64,000 bases of DNA from a virus (IMGVR_UViG_3300025438_000010:1-64000); one strand, 5' to 3'. Counted from the stretch's first letter, positions 29,799 through 38,283 are shown. Notes: generated by a model not told the origin, from the sequence alone. A program made the numbers and translations.

Positions 29799-29890
29799 CA
29801 CACCACAAGGGAGCACAGGGCTCCTCGCGGAGCTCTCCACGAGAGCAAGCTCTAGCTCATCACCAGGACCCCACTTCGGTGGGGTTTCTG
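29799..29890 (+). ncRNA. Candidate small RNA from the ORF-less last array unit
   Basis: Promoter P28 is followed by about 70 nt with no start codon or Shine-Dalgarno and then by a terminator nearly identical to two others (GACCCCAC-TTCG-GTGGGGTTTCT, 29867-29889). The transcript contains GCTCC-TCGC-GGAGC and GCTCT-CCACG-AGAGC hairpins and an AGCTCTAGCT palindrome. This is what a phage-encoded regulatory RNA would look like; a remnant of a deleted gene is the alternative. Confidence 0.55.
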
Positions 29891-29964
29891 GCGTTTATAG
29901 GTTTTTACGATAAAGGTGTGTAGGGTAGTGGCAACTAACTAATATTTATTTCTAGGGGGGAATA

Positions 29965-30423
29965 GTGGCTAATCCAGATACGGACTTACAAGGGGTAGGG
30001 GTCTACTTAGAACAAAGATCCCCTAACAGACTGACCGGAGCTACTCACCAGCTGTTTATTTTTCCGGAGGGCTATACGCCTACACTTCAAAGGATTGTCC
30101 CTAAGGTTTTCCATAGGCATCTCAACAGGTACGCCCCACGGAAGAACTGGATCTGTGCGCCATTACACCTTAACGAGGTTGACTTTTCTGATGAGGAAAC
30201 TGTGGCTGAGTTACTACTACCTCCGCTGGCTCGAGCTGTATGGGGAGAGTACACACTGGTTGGGAAGCCACTACTCTTCGAGGTATCAAAGAAGGACATG
30301 TTCGAGGTTGCTAGGAGAAAACTACCTACGCGGATTAATTTAAAGATAAAGACAATGCGGAGTGCTCACGGCTACCCAGAATCTGTAGTCGAGATCGAGA
30401 AGAAGGAGGAAGCAGATGGTTGA
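29965..30423 (+). CDS. Phage protein before the MoxR ATPase, 152 aa
   Basis: GTG start with a G-rich AGGGGGG upstream. Basic, with a central ENWICAPLHL-like beta part and a helical acidic middle (EETVAELLLPPLARAVW). It overlaps the ATPase gene by 8 nt, so it is probably part of the same complex or pathway. Not recognised. Confidence 0.75.
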   Translation: MANPDTDLQGVGVYLEQRSPNRLTGATHQLFIFPEGYTPTLQRIVPKVFHRHLNRYAPRKNWICAPLHLNEVDFSDEETVAELLLPPLARAVWGEYTLVGKPLLFEVSKKDMFEVARRKLPTRINLKIKTMRSAHGYPESVVEIEKKEEADG

Positions 30424-31468
30424 TGTAGCACGGGATGGTGTAGGTAGGTTCCAGGGCCCGGTAAAAGGCTCAAGGGCAGTTACTGAGCTCGAATCATGGG
30501 ACATCTTGGTTGATATCCTTAAACAGAGCTCAGACGAGGCTGTGGCCAAGAGATTACTTGGTGAGGTCCCTGGAGATGGAAGATACATCCCACGGAAGCC
30601 TAAAGGCTCCGGGATGTCACAAAAGGAAAAGAAGTTAATGAATATTGATGCTCTAGAAGGCCACACCAGCTACGAGAGGCCAAATGGGGATCTCTACTAC
30701 AGCAGACCCTGGGGAGCTCACGCGGATGTCGAGGTCCTGAGGAAAGCCAGGGAAGCCACGGCTTCTGGCTCTGGCTCGTCGCTGTTTGCCTTGCTCTATG
30801 GATCACCAGGGTGTGGCAAGACTGCACTGGTCGAAGCGGCGTTCCCGGATGTTTATACGTTGATGGGAACTGGCGACACTGAGGTTGCTGACCTGGTTGG
30901 TGGTTACATCCAGAATGACGATGGTGGCTTCGAGTGGGTTGATGGTGATCTGTTGAAGGCTGCAGAAAATGGAGCTGTCTACTTCATCGACGAGATTGGG
31001 TTGATTGACCCCAAGGTTCTTTCAGTCGTGTACGGGCTGATGGATGGGCGGCGAGAGCTTTCTGTTACTGCCAACCCCCAACGCGGAACCATTAAAGCTC
31101 ATCCCAACTTTTATGTGGTGGCTGCAACAAACCCCAATGCTCCTGGCGTGCGGCTTTCAGAGGCGCTGCTGTCACGCTTCACGATGCAGGCAGAGATGAC
31201 CACGGACTGGGGACTGGCCAAGAAGTTAGGTGCCTCGGTCCGAATCGTCACTGCCGCCCAGAACCTGGCTAAGAAGCAGAGCTCGCGTGAGGTGTCTTGG
31301 GCACCTCAGATGCGAGAGCTCCTGGCGTTCAGGGATGTGTCAGAGCTTTATGGAACTGATTTTGCGATCTCTAATCTCCTGGCTTTGGCTCCAGAGATGG
31401 ATCGTCCAATGGTTGCAGATGTGTTGACCAGGGTCTATGCTGAGGACCACCGACCAGCGAGGATTTAA
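30416..31468 (+). CDS. MoxR-type AAA+ ATPase
   Basis: 350 residues. After about 110 basic/helical residues the AAA+ core shows Walker A GSPGCGKT (about 130), Walker B VYFIDEIG (about 192), sensor 1 ATNPN and an arginine-containing LLSRF. The inserts and LMDGRRELSV loop match the MoxR branch, which works with VWA-domain partners to insert metals or remodel complexes. The VWA partner is the next gene, 1 nt away. AAGGAGG Shine-Dalgarno. Confidence 0.88.
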   Translation: MVDVARDGVGRFQGPVKGSRAVTELESWDILVDILKQSSDEAVAKRLLGEVPGDGRYIPRKPKGSGMSQKEKKLMNIDALEGHTSYERPNGDLYYSRPWGAHADVEVLRKAREATASGSGSSLFALLYGSPGCGKTALVEAAFPDVYTLMGTGDTEVADLVGGYIQNDDGGFEWVDGDLLKAAENGAVYFIDEIGLIDPKVLSVVYGLMDGRRELSVTANPQRGTIKAHPNFYVVAATNPNAPGVRLSEALLSRFTMQAEMTTDWGLAKKLGASVRIVTAAQNLAKKQSSREVSWAPQMRELLAFRDVSELYGTDFAISNLLALAPEMDRPMVADVLTRVYAEDHRPARI

Positions 31469-31469
31469 G

Positions 31470-33218
31470 ATGGAGCATTTGAGGCACAGTGATCCAGAAG
31501 GGGAGAGCCCTCCGCCCCCGATCGAGTGGCTGAAGGTCGGGACCACTGTTGCTGACCTGACCAATCAGCTCTCTGCCCGGAATGACATCATCGCCCTCGT
31601 CGGGCCTGATGCGGCACATGGTGCGCCAGCCTGCTTCTTCCCCCACCACTCTGAGGTTGAGCTCAACACCAACACAGCTTTTGGGCCCAGAACAGCCCCA
31701 GAGGATGTCGGGGACCTCACTGATCCCAAGAGGCAGTACGAGTTTCCTCGTGCAGTTGGTCTGATTGCCCACGAAGCCTTCCATGCTCGATACAGCAGGT
31801 GGAGTGCGTCTGAAACAGCAGATCAGCTCAATGCGGAGGAGTTCAAGGCCTTCGAGCTGCTGGAGGAGTCACGAATTGAGTATCAGGGGCTTCAGGATGT
31901 CCCACGGGTTCGTGAGTTCATTAGATCGGCTGTGATTGACATTAATCTTGAGCACCGCCCCGAGATGGAGCACACAGAGGCCGCTTTCCAGGTTTTTGGT
32001 TTAATCAATGCACGCGTTCAGGCTGGCACGCTCGAGGAGCGAGAGGTCGAGGATGTTGTGGGCCAAGTCACTGACTTTTTAGGCGCAGAGCTTTCCCTGC
32101 ACTTGTCTGGAATTGTCTCGACGTTCCATGAGTCCAGAGATCTTTCGGAGAGGCACCAGCTGGCTCGTGAGTGGGTCGCTGCAAAGCATGAGGCGGCTGA
32201 TCAGAGAGGGGAGAAGCCTGATGGTGGTTTTGACCCCGCAGCCCTGGCTCAGGCCGTAAAAAATGCGCTAGAAGATATTATCCTTACAGCTAGCATTGCT
32301 TTAGCTGACCAAGAGTCAGACGAGGTAGCCGAAGCTTTCGTGCTTGATGTCCAACAAAAGACAAAGCAGCGTAAGCGCAACGAGCAGGAGGCAGAGAAGC
32401 TGTTCAGCAAAGCTTCGGAGCTTAGCTCAAGCTTCACTCGGTCACACATGAAGCAGATGCGGGATCCAACCCCCGAGGAGCGTGCGGCTGCAGTTATCGT
32501 CGCCACCGAGCTGGAGAAGGCAAAGTACCACGACCGCATTGAGATTGAGACAGACAACTATCTTCCTCCTGGTCGACTTCGCACACGAGCACTTGTCCAA
32601 GCACGGGCAGCTGAGAGCAAGGGCCTCAGGCTGGCAAGCACACCCTGGCGTAGGACCAAGCGCAAGCACACTATCGACCCTTCTCTCACAGTGGGGGTGA
32701 TGGTGGACATCTCTGGCTCTATGTCGAGCGCCATGGAGCCTATGGCAGTGACAGCCTGGGTCATGAGCGAGGCAGTTCGTAGGATTCAGGGGCGAGCGGC
32801 TATGATCTACTATGGCGACTCAGTGTTCCCCACACTCAGCCCTGGGCAGCACCTAGAGAAGGTCTACATCTACGGAGCCTATGATGGCAGCGAGGAGTTT
32901 GACAAGGCTTTTCGTGGGCTAGATGGGGCCCTTGGACTTCTTGAGGGCTCGGGTGCTAGACTGTTAGTGATATCGTCTGATGGACACTATCGGTCTGATC
33001 AGATTGAGCAGGCACGACATTGGATCACAGAGTGCGCCAAAGCCGGGGTTGCGATTCTTTGGTTGCCCTACGACACAGGGCGTAGTCTCAGCAGGCTCCT
33101 GGGCCCTGGTGTGCCCCAACATCATATTTCGGTGGTCACAGGAACTATGTCTCCAGCAGGCGTAGCCACACGCATTGGCCGAGCTGCAGCCGCAGCCCTG
33201 GCTCAGGCAAGTCAATAG
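31470..33218 (+). CDS. Zincin-like plus VWA-domain protein (MoxR partner)
   Basis: 582 residues from the ATG after GAGGAT; an ATG at 31437 in frame lies inside the ATPase gene. Residues 98-107 (IAHEAFHARY) hold an HExxH zinc motif, with LLEESRIE about 35 residues later as the likely third ligand, as in DUF2201-type metallopeptidase-like domains. A helical middle follows, then a VWA domain with a MIDAS DISGSMS at about 412 and a later SSDGHY. Such pairs act as chaperones or processing machines; the substrate is unknown. Confidence 0.8.
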   Translation: MEHLRHSDPEGESPPPPIEWLKVGTTVADLTNQLSARNDIIALVGPDAAHGAPACFFPHHSEVELNTNTAFGPRTAPEDVGDLTDPKRQYEFPRAVGLIAHEAFHARYSRWSASETADQLNAEEFKAFELLEESRIEYQGLQDVPRVREFIRSAVIDINLEHRPEMEHTEAAFQVFGLINARVQAGTLEEREVEDVVGQVTDFLGAELSLHLSGIVSTFHESRDLSERHQLAREWVAAKHEAADQRGEKPDGGFDPAALAQAVKNALEDIILTASIALADQESDEVAEAFVLDVQQKTKQRKRNEQEAEKLFSKASELSSSFTRSHMKQMRDPTPEERAAAVIVATELEKAKYHDRIEIETDNYLPPGRLRTRALVQARAAESKGLRLASTPWRRTKRKHTIDPSLTVGVMVDISGSMSSAMEPMAVTAWVMSEAVRRIQGRAAMIYYGDSVFPTLSPGQHLEKVYIYGAYDGSEEFDKAFRGLDGALGLLEGSGARLLVISSDGHYRSDQIEQARHWITECAKAGVAILWLPYDTGRSLSRLLGPGVPQHHISVVTGTMSPAGVATRIGRAAAAALAQASQ

Positions 33219-33234
33219 AAGGAGAAAGAGCATT

Positions 33235-33498
33235 ATGAGAGAAGAAGGATCCATAGTTATAAGCAGGCGCTACACCCCGATGCTGAGCGCAGCCCTGGGG
33301 CACTACATGAAATTCCTCACGGCCTCCCTCCATCGAGAAGAAGACATGGACATTGATCAAATGGCTGATTTCATGGAGGTGTACACGACAGCCGGAAGCC
33401 TCTGGGTCAAGGCAATGAAGTCCCAGGGGTTTGACCAGAAGGACATTGCAGCCCTGATGTCCATGATCGATGGTAGGCGCTTAGATGGTCTACTCTGA
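33235..33498 (+). CDS. Helical phage protein, 87 aa
   Basis: From the ATG after AGAAGGAG; helices rich in Met (MLSAALGHYMKFLTASL). 16 nt after the VWA gene and overlapping the next gene by 14 nt, so in the same operon. Not recognised. Confidence 0.75.
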   Translation: MREEGSIVISRRYTPMLSAALGHYMKFLTASLHREEDMDIDQMADFMEVYTTAGSLWVKAMKSQGFDQKDIAALMSMIDGRRLDGLL

Positions 33499-33700
33499 TC
33501 TCATCCCCCTGATTCGAGAGGTGCTGTTTGTCGGAGAGCATTTCACGATGATGACTTCGGTTGCTGTGGACGAGGCCCTACGGGAGCCTGGTGAGTCGGA
33601 CGACGAGTTTTACATCCGTCTTGCTTCGGTGGGTATAGAGCAGTACTACGGGTGGAATGTGCGGGAGCAGTCGGTCGATATTGCTGTCGTCCTGGAGTAG
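33485..33700 (+). CDS. Acidic phage protein, 71 aa
   Basis: Helical (LIPLIREVLFVGEHF, then SVAVDEALREPGES), acidic, with no motif. Overlaps the upstream gene by 14 nt. Confidence 0.7.
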   Translation: MVYSDLIPLIREVLFVGEHFTMMTSVAVDEALREPGESDDEFYIRLASVGIEQYYGWNVREQSVDIAVVLE

Positions 33701-33718
33701 GGTTGCTATCATATAGGG

Positions 33719-33886
33719 GTGGATAAATCATATCGCCCCGTGGCCAACCCTGCATACGCCAAGGCCATCTCCGAGCTTCGTCGAAGCAACGCGGCGGGCA
33801 CTCACGCGGACGCCAGATCGCGTAGAGAGAGAAGTCGAGAGGCGGCTCTCAAGGCGGCAATTAAACGAGAAACCGAGGCCGAGTGA
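33719..33886 (+). CDS. Basic helical protein, 55 aa
   Basis: Arg/Ala-rich helix (SRRERSREAALKAAIKRETE). GTG start 6 nt after TATCAT (33707-33712), a leaderless layout. A second in-frame GTG at 33740 would remove 7 residues. The stop overlaps the next GTG. Confidence 0.65.
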   Translation: MDKSYRPVANPAYAKAISELRRSNAAGTHADARSRRERSREAALKAAIKRETEAE

Positions 33887-34128
33887 ATGTACTAGAGGTT
33901 ACATACGTAACTCCTACCACCGCAGTTGCACTGGTCGACGACCCCAAGGATGGCTCCACTAAATTGGTGGTGGTGCACCTCACCGGGGAGGATGCTGTCG
34001 TGCTAGACTTTGACTCCTTGATAACTACTGAAGCACTGACTGCGGCAGGACCTCGAGAGGCGATGCGAGTCACTCGGGAACTTCGGAGTCAGCTGTGGGA
34101 TAGTGAGAGCGGTCATGCGGTATCCTAA
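33883..34128 (+). CDS. Phage protein, 81 aa
   Basis: GTG start overlapping the previous stop (GTGA). Beta-rich first half (VLEVTYVTPTTAVALVDD), helical second half. Not recognised. Confidence 0.7.
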   Translation: MNVLEVTYVTPTTAVALVDDPKDGSTKLVVVHLTGEDAVVLDFDSLITTEALTAAGPREAMRVTRELRSQLWDSESGHAVS

Positions 34129-34171
34129 TATAGCGCCCCTCGTAGGGGCCGTGAAAGAACGGTTTAACACA

Positions 34172-34333
34172 ATGAAAGTTGATCTGAGTCGAGTAGTCTG
34201 GACCTCAGTTGCAGCCACTGGTTGCGCACTGGGCTCCATTGCCTCAGCCATCTGGGGCTCTTTGGATCTGACGCTGGCCCTTGGGCTGGTTGCAGTGGCC
34301 TCGGCTTTGCTGTCAACGCGAGAGGTTAGGTAA
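34172..34333 (+). CDS. Small membrane protein, 53 aa
   Basis: Two hydrophobic stretches (VVWTSVAATGCALGSIASAIW and LTLALGLVAVASALL) with a basic tail. I chose the ATG after GAAAGAACGG, since the longer frame crosses a GCCCC/GGGGC hairpin. Overlaps the next gene (TAATGG). Confidence 0.7.
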   Translation: MKVDLSRVVWTSVAATGCALGSIASAIWGSLDLTLALGLVAVASALLSTREVR

Positions 34334-34725
34334 TGGATAACGAGAAGACCCCAGAAACAAAAGCAGATGAGCAGGAGAGTGCAGTAGTCATTGAGGCTGT
34401 GGAGCCCCAAGAGACTCCCAAGCCCAAGGCTCCAGTTGCTTCGACCCCAGCTAGTTCTATCGAGCATGGCTCAGTCGTTTCGATGTCGGCGATTGTCGCA
34501 GGCAGTAACAGCCGGAACTCTACTTCTGTGCGGCTGGTCCAAAGACGGCTAATTGAACTTGGCCACATGGGTGCAGGGTCTGACCTTCCCGGTTGGCTCA
34601 GCAATGGCACTCTCGACGCCCTGGCTGAGTACATGGACAAGGCACGAGTCAAGGCGTCAAGCGAAACTGATCATGCGGTGATTGAGTCCCTGATGAAGGG
34701 CACACCCGCCAAAGTCACCAAGTAG
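34333..34725 (+). CDS. Protein with a peptidoglycan-binding-like repeat, 130 aa
   Basis: A 60-residue Pro/Glu/Lys linker is followed by VRLVQRRLIELGHMG and WLSNGTLDALAEYM, the two-helix pattern of PG_binding_1 domains. No catalytic domain and no signal peptide. Its stop is at the first base of the 433-bp repeat. Confidence 0.6.
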   Translation: MDNEKTPETKADEQESAVVIEAVEPQETPKPKAPVASTPASSIEHGSVVSMSAIVAGSNSRNSTSVRLVQRRLIELGHMGAGSDLPGWLSNGTLDALAEYMDKARVKASSETDHAVIESLMKGTPAKVTK

Positions 34726-35157
34726 CCCACACGGTTCTAACACGGGCAACCTTGGGCGCTTTTTCTGTTGGGGTGGTGCCCCCTGTGGGAGTGCCCCCTT
34801 ACCCTAGCCAGGGGGGCGCTGGGGGTGACTTGAGTAGGCGCTACCCCAGGGGCTGAGACTCTACTAGGACAGTCTCCACCCCCAACGACTAAGCCCCCCT
34901 CTTTCGAGGGGGGCTAGCCTGTGATGACCTACCAGGTGGCGACTGTGCGAGCCCCTGTGAACTCCCAGGGGAGTGAGCCGTAAGCCAAGCGAGCCATGTC
35001 GTGGAATGCAAGCTCTTCGTTCTTGTAGGTTGCGCTAGCAATTCCAGTTCCCATTGCCTTGCAGTCTTTGGCGAACTCGCGAACCTGCGCGACTGTGTCG
35101 ATTGCGAAGCTGTACTCTGTGCCGTTCATGTCCCTAGCTGTGATTCCAAACATTTTG
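34725..35157. repeat. Direct repeat copy 1, 433 bp
   Basis: Bases from GCCCACACGG to CATTTTG recur at 35330-35762 with, as far as I can read, no difference. The copy holds about 165 bp of C/G-rich DNA with a hairpin AGCCCCCCTC/GAGGGGGGCT (34892-34915) and the whole 74-codon minus-strand gene. The two copies are offset by 605 bp. Confidence 0.95.
34929..35153 (-). CDS. Duplicated phage protein, copy 1, 74 aa
   Basis: MFGITARDMNGTEYSFAIDT then a helix (AQVREFAKDCKAMGTG) and a beta end. Not a family that I can name. Identical to copy 2 at 35534-35758. The Shine-Dalgarno (GGGAGGT) lies outside the repeat and differs from that of copy 2, so expression may differ. Confidence 0.8.
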   Translation of the reverse strand: MFGITARDMNGTEYSFAIDTVAQVREFAKDCKAMGTGIASATYKNEELAFHDMARLAYGSLPWEFTGARTVATW

Positions 35158-35329
35158 CTACCTCCCAGATTGTGAGCCTGGCTTCGTGCCCTGCTCGTTG
35201 TAACTATTATTGCATGATTTATTAGAATAACCTAATCGCTTACATCCCGGGCGTGTCGCTTCTGGGTTGTAGGCTTTCATGCCGTGACCCCTCTAGAGTC
35301 ACTTGCCTATGTCCCTGAGTAGCACGGTT

Positions 35330-35762
35330 GCCCACACGGTTCTAACACGGGCAACCTTGGGCGCTTTTTCTGTTGGGGTGGTGCCCCCTGTGGGAGTGCC
35401 CCCTTACCCTAGCCAGGGGGGCGCTGGGGGTGACTTGAGTAGGCGCTACCCCAGGGGCTGAGACTCTACTAGGACAGTCTCCACCCCCAACGACTAAGCC
35501 CCCCTCTTTCGAGGGGGGCTAGCCTGTGATGACCTACCAGGTGGCGACTGTGCGAGCCCCTGTGAACTCCCAGGGGAGTGAGCCGTAAGCCAAGCGAGCC
35601 ATGTCGTGGAATGCAAGCTCTTCGTTCTTGTAGGTTGCGCTAGCAATTCCAGTTCCCATTGCCTTGCAGTCTTTGGCGAACTCGCGAACCTGCGCGACTG
35701 TGTCGATTGCGAAGCTGTACTCTGTGCCGTTCATGTCCCTAGCTGTGATTCCAAACATTTTG
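35330..35762. repeat. Direct repeat copy 2, 433 bp
   Basis: Second copy of the repeat at 34725. The flanks on the right-hand side of both copies also share CATCCCGGGCGTGTCGC (35246 and 35858 areas) and resembling leader sequence, so the original duplication was longer and its outer parts have diverged while the 433-bp core stayed identical. Confidence 0.95.
35534..35758 (-). CDS. Duplicated phage protein, copy 2, 74 aa
   Basis: Same protein as 34929-35153. Its own leader has AAAGGAAAC before the ATG. A frame extension of 20 residues upstream exists but the Shine-Dalgarno supports the shorter start. Confidence 0.8.
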   Translation of the reverse strand: MFGITARDMNGTEYSFAIDTVAQVREFAKDCKAMGTGIASATYKNEELAFHDMARLAYGSLPWEFTGARTVATW

Positions 35763-35807
35763 TTTCCTTTCCCAGGTAGCTTGGCCTTGTGCCTTGCTGA
35801 TGTTTCT

Positions 35808-35838
35808 ATTATAGACACACCCCCCTAGGGGTTGTCAA
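35808..35838 (-). promoter_or_regulatory. Promoter for duplicated gene copy 2
   Basis: On the minus strand TTGACA (35833-35838) and TATAAT (35808-35813) are separated by 19 bp containing a CCCCTAGGGG palindrome. The -10 and following bases resemble those of the array promoters, but the -35 is the sigma70-type consensus. Confidence 0.65.
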
Positions 35839-36629
35839 GTCTGAATCTGTTTTTCTGCATCCCGGGCGTGTCGCGCTTAGGTATGCGGGTATGTCTCTAG
35901 GGGGGGGTGTGACTGTGTACACCTAGCCCCTAGCCCCTACACGGGTGTAACACGGGCGCGAATTGGGGCAACCCTTCATGCGGTGGGTGGTCGCCCAGAG
36001 AGTCCCTGAGGGTTCCCTAGTACCTAGAGGGGAAGCCCCCCCCCTTACTTGCCTAGTTACTTGTGCGCCATTAGTCATACCCCAGGGGGCAGGGGTGTAC
36101 TAGTTGAGCACGCTCTAGCACTTAGTTGCCTGTCTCTAGGTCAGGGGGTAGCCCTCAATGCTTAGGTGACCCTTACCCACCCCCACCCCTACGCTCAGGG
36201 AGTACACCTAGACATGCGGGTGATGACCTTTTAGAGAGTCTCTGAATCTCTAGGTTGATTGACCAACACCCCACCCCCCCTATCCCCAGCACATCACCCC
36301 ACCCCCCACCCCTAGCACCCCACCCCCCTCACTAGTTGTCTCTCTTATGTCTCAATGTCTTAGTCGTGTCTAAATGTCCTAGTCAATGTCACTCAATGTC
36401 TTAGTTAATTTTTTTTTCGTCGAGTCTCCAAGATTTTTTTAGTGCCGGGTTTTTTAGCACAAACACAACACCCACCCCACCCCCCTGAATTACCCCACCC
36501 CCCTCCCGCCAAACAGGAAACAATCTCAACAGGGCTGAAATGTAAGCCCATCCAACTCACCGGTCAAATTCAAAAAAACATACTGTTCATATAAATAATG
36601 TTTCCGTACAATCTACGTTTCGCGATTCT

Positions 36630-36659
36630 CCGTACGATTCAGGTAAAGCCCTGTACAAT
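36630..36659 (+). promoter_or_regulatory. Promoter of the late (head) operon
   Basis: TACAAT (36654-36659) lies exactly 6 nt before the ATG of the gene at 36666. CCGTACG lies 24 bp upstream, a relative of the array CCGTAAAA element but 2 bp closer. Another CCGTACAAT is at 36604. Confidence 0.6.
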
Positions 36660-36665
36660 AGAGAA

Positions 36666-37163
36666 ATGGCCTCCCTTTCCCCCGATGAAGTAGTTTTCCT
36701 CGAAAGTTTGCCTCGAGCAGCCTTTGAGTCAAGACTCCGCGCCTTGTGGAACACTGGCTGGTCTTTAAACTCTTTAGGCCAGTCTTTAAGGCCGCCACGC
36801 CCTAAAACAACAATCCACTTCTGGGTCCGCAGGGCTTCTGATGTGAAGCAGTTTCGTGCCGTACCTATGCCACCTAAGAAGTCTTTAGCGACCGAGACGC
36901 CAACAAAAAAGCCTCCCCGCCTGCGCTCAGTGTCCCCTGGGGTTCCGCAGGATATGAAACCTAGGCTTCTAGAGCTCTCATCCTTGGCGCGTCGCTATCG
37001 GTCAAAAACTTCGTCGTCCAGTCCTTTTGCGCAAGCAAATGAGGAGCTAACAACAATTTCCCTGACTCTCCGCAGTATGGGAGTGCCAACCGCCGCTATC
37101 GCTGAGGCTGCAGGGGTCTCGTACCGTGCAATGGCTAAGAGATTGAGTAAGAATCAAAAATGA
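36666..37163 (+). CDS. HTH DNA-binding protein at the head of the late operon
   Basis: 165 residues with two helix-turn-helix-like segments: WSLNSLGQSLRPPRPKTTIH (about 35-55) and MGVPTAAIAEAAGVSYRAM (about 140-158), joined by a Pro/Lys linker. Such a protein could be a late regulator or a packaging (small terminase-like) protein. Leaderless start. Confidence 0.65.
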   Translation: MASLSPDEVVFLESLPRAAFESRLRALWNTGWSLNSLGQSLRPPRPKTTIHFWVRRASDVKQFRAVPMPPKKSLATETPTKKPPRLRSVSPGVPQDMKPRLLELSSLARRYRSKTSSSSPFAQANEELTTISLTLRSMGVPTAAIAEAAGVSYRAMAKRLSKNQK

Positions 37164-37492
37164 AAACGTATAAGACACAAAGCGGTACCTACAAAGAGGA
37201 GGACCTCGCTGTTGTAATCTGGGTAAACCCGAAACACCTCAAAAAAGCAAATGCTCGGTTCCTTGAGACCATGACCTCTGATAGCTCCCCACACCCGATG
37301 GCTTTTCCGATTACTTCTTTGACTACCAATAAGATGTGGCGAAATGCTCGGATCGCTAACACCAAAGAAGATGTCTACGCCCTTATCGGGTCTACCGAAC
37401 GAAACAAGCCGCTTCTCGTGCCACTCCCCACGGCAAGAGAGGCTTTGGACTGGACAAGCTTTTACGTCCCCACAGAGTATGTGGATATGTAA
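37160..37492 (+). CDS. Phage protein, 110 aa
   Basis: Starts in an ATGA overlap. Mixed alpha/beta with VVIWVNPKHLKKANARFLE. Not recognised; late operon. Confidence 0.7.
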   Translation: MKTYKTQSGTYKEEDLAVVIWVNPKHLKKANARFLETMTSDSSPHPMAFPITSLTTNKMWRNARIANTKEDVYALIGSTERNKPLLVPLPTAREALDWTSFYVPTEYVDM

Positions 37493-37857
37493 TGCAGAAG
37501 ACAATAGATATTTTCCCGGCAGTATTGCGCCTAGCCCCACCAGGTTCGCTGGAAAATATTACAGACCTACCGGTCAGGGGTGATGCCCCCGCCGGGACAA
37601 GAAAACTGGATCGAGCACGGGCTGTGATTGTCCAGGGCACCCTTTACGTTGCGGTCGACTCTCCTACAGGCCCCGAGGTTGTTTTTAGGGAAAAGGTTGA
37701 GGAGCAGCACCACGAAAAAAAAGTTTCCCATGTAAGGACAGTTTCAGGTAAGATAATTGTTATTAGTAAAGACGAGAACTGCGGATGCGGCTCTCGCTTG
37801 AGAGGCTGGAACCCGTTCGGCTTCTTAGTATCATCATCGGAGGATCCTCTTGCATAG
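37492..37857 (+). CDS. Phage protein with CGCG motif, 121 aa
   Basis: Starts in a TAATG overlap. Beta-rich, with a KDENCGCGSRLRGWNPFG segment near the end that could bind metal. Not recognised. Confidence 0.7.
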   Translation: MQKTIDIFPAVLRLAPPGSLENITDLPVRGDAPAGTRKLDRARAVIVQGTLYVAVDSPTGPEVVFREKVEEQHHEKKVSHVRTVSGKIIVISKDENCGCGSRLRGWNPFGFLVSSSEDPLA

Positions 37858-38032
37858 AGAAAATTTAGTGCGAGCCATAGAGCTTGCCATTAGAATGAGT
37901 GACAAAGACTGCGAGCACCACGCTCTGTCTGAAAGACACGCTCACGAGTGCACTCAGTGCACTGCTGAGATAGCTGTTGAAGCCCTAGAGAACAGGATTT
38001 CCCTTCCGTGGAATACGTCATCCTCGGTCTAG
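37850..38032 (+). CDS. Cys/His-rich small protein, 60 aa
   Basis: CEHHALSERHAHECTQC concentrates His and Cys residues for metal binding. TTG start overlapping the previous gene by 8 nt. Overlaps the next gene by 25 nt. Confidence 0.6.
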   Translation: MHRENLVRAIELAIRMSDKDCEHHALSERHAHECTQCTAEIAVEALENRISLPWNTSSSV

Positions 38033-38283
38033 CCACCTACAGGCTTACCCGTCTGTTTACAAGGGACACAATTCTTGAGTCTTTTCGCAATTGGTGGTGG
38101 TCCAAGTTTCCCCCCGAGAAAAACCCTCTAGGCTATCTGCTTACATGCGAGTGGTGTTTGTCCTTTTGGTTCGGGTCACTTGTTTTTGTGTGTTATATGA
38201 TTAGTACAGTAACTGTTTTAGTTGTGGTGCCTTTTGCACTGTCTGCTATTGCAGGCCTGTTGACCGCGTATGAGGACAAATAA
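38008..38283 (+). CDS. DUF1360-like membrane protein
   Basis: 91 residues: ATYRLTRLFTRDTI, then LGYLLTCEWCLSFWFG and a hydrophobic helix (VTVLVVVPFALSAIAGLL). The CxxC within a membrane-proximal segment and the order match DUF1360, a small phage/bacterial membrane family often located near phage head genes. GTG start. Confidence 0.8.
   Translation: MEYVILGLATYRLTRLFTRDTILESFRNWWWSKFPPEKNPLGYLLTCEWCLSFWFGSLVFVCYMISTVTVLVVVPFALSAIAGLLTAYEDK

Larger units (their letters stand above)
35763..36665. other. Gene-free C-rich, CTAG-rich region
   Basis: About 0.9 kb with no supported gene. It contains many CTAG sites (normally rare), repeated CCCCACCCCCC tracts on the plus strand, a CAATGTCTTAGT-type motif at 36353, 36372, 36384 (partial) and 36394, and T8/T7 tracts at 36410-36460. 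It divides the early region from the late operon. A genome-end, packaging or replication function is inferred from position and odd composition. Confidence 0.6.

Noticed and set aside
32254-32290. CCGTAAAAAATG inside the VWA gene as another array promoter
   Set aside because: No -10 box at the required 26 bp, and the bases are in-frame codons of a conserved region.
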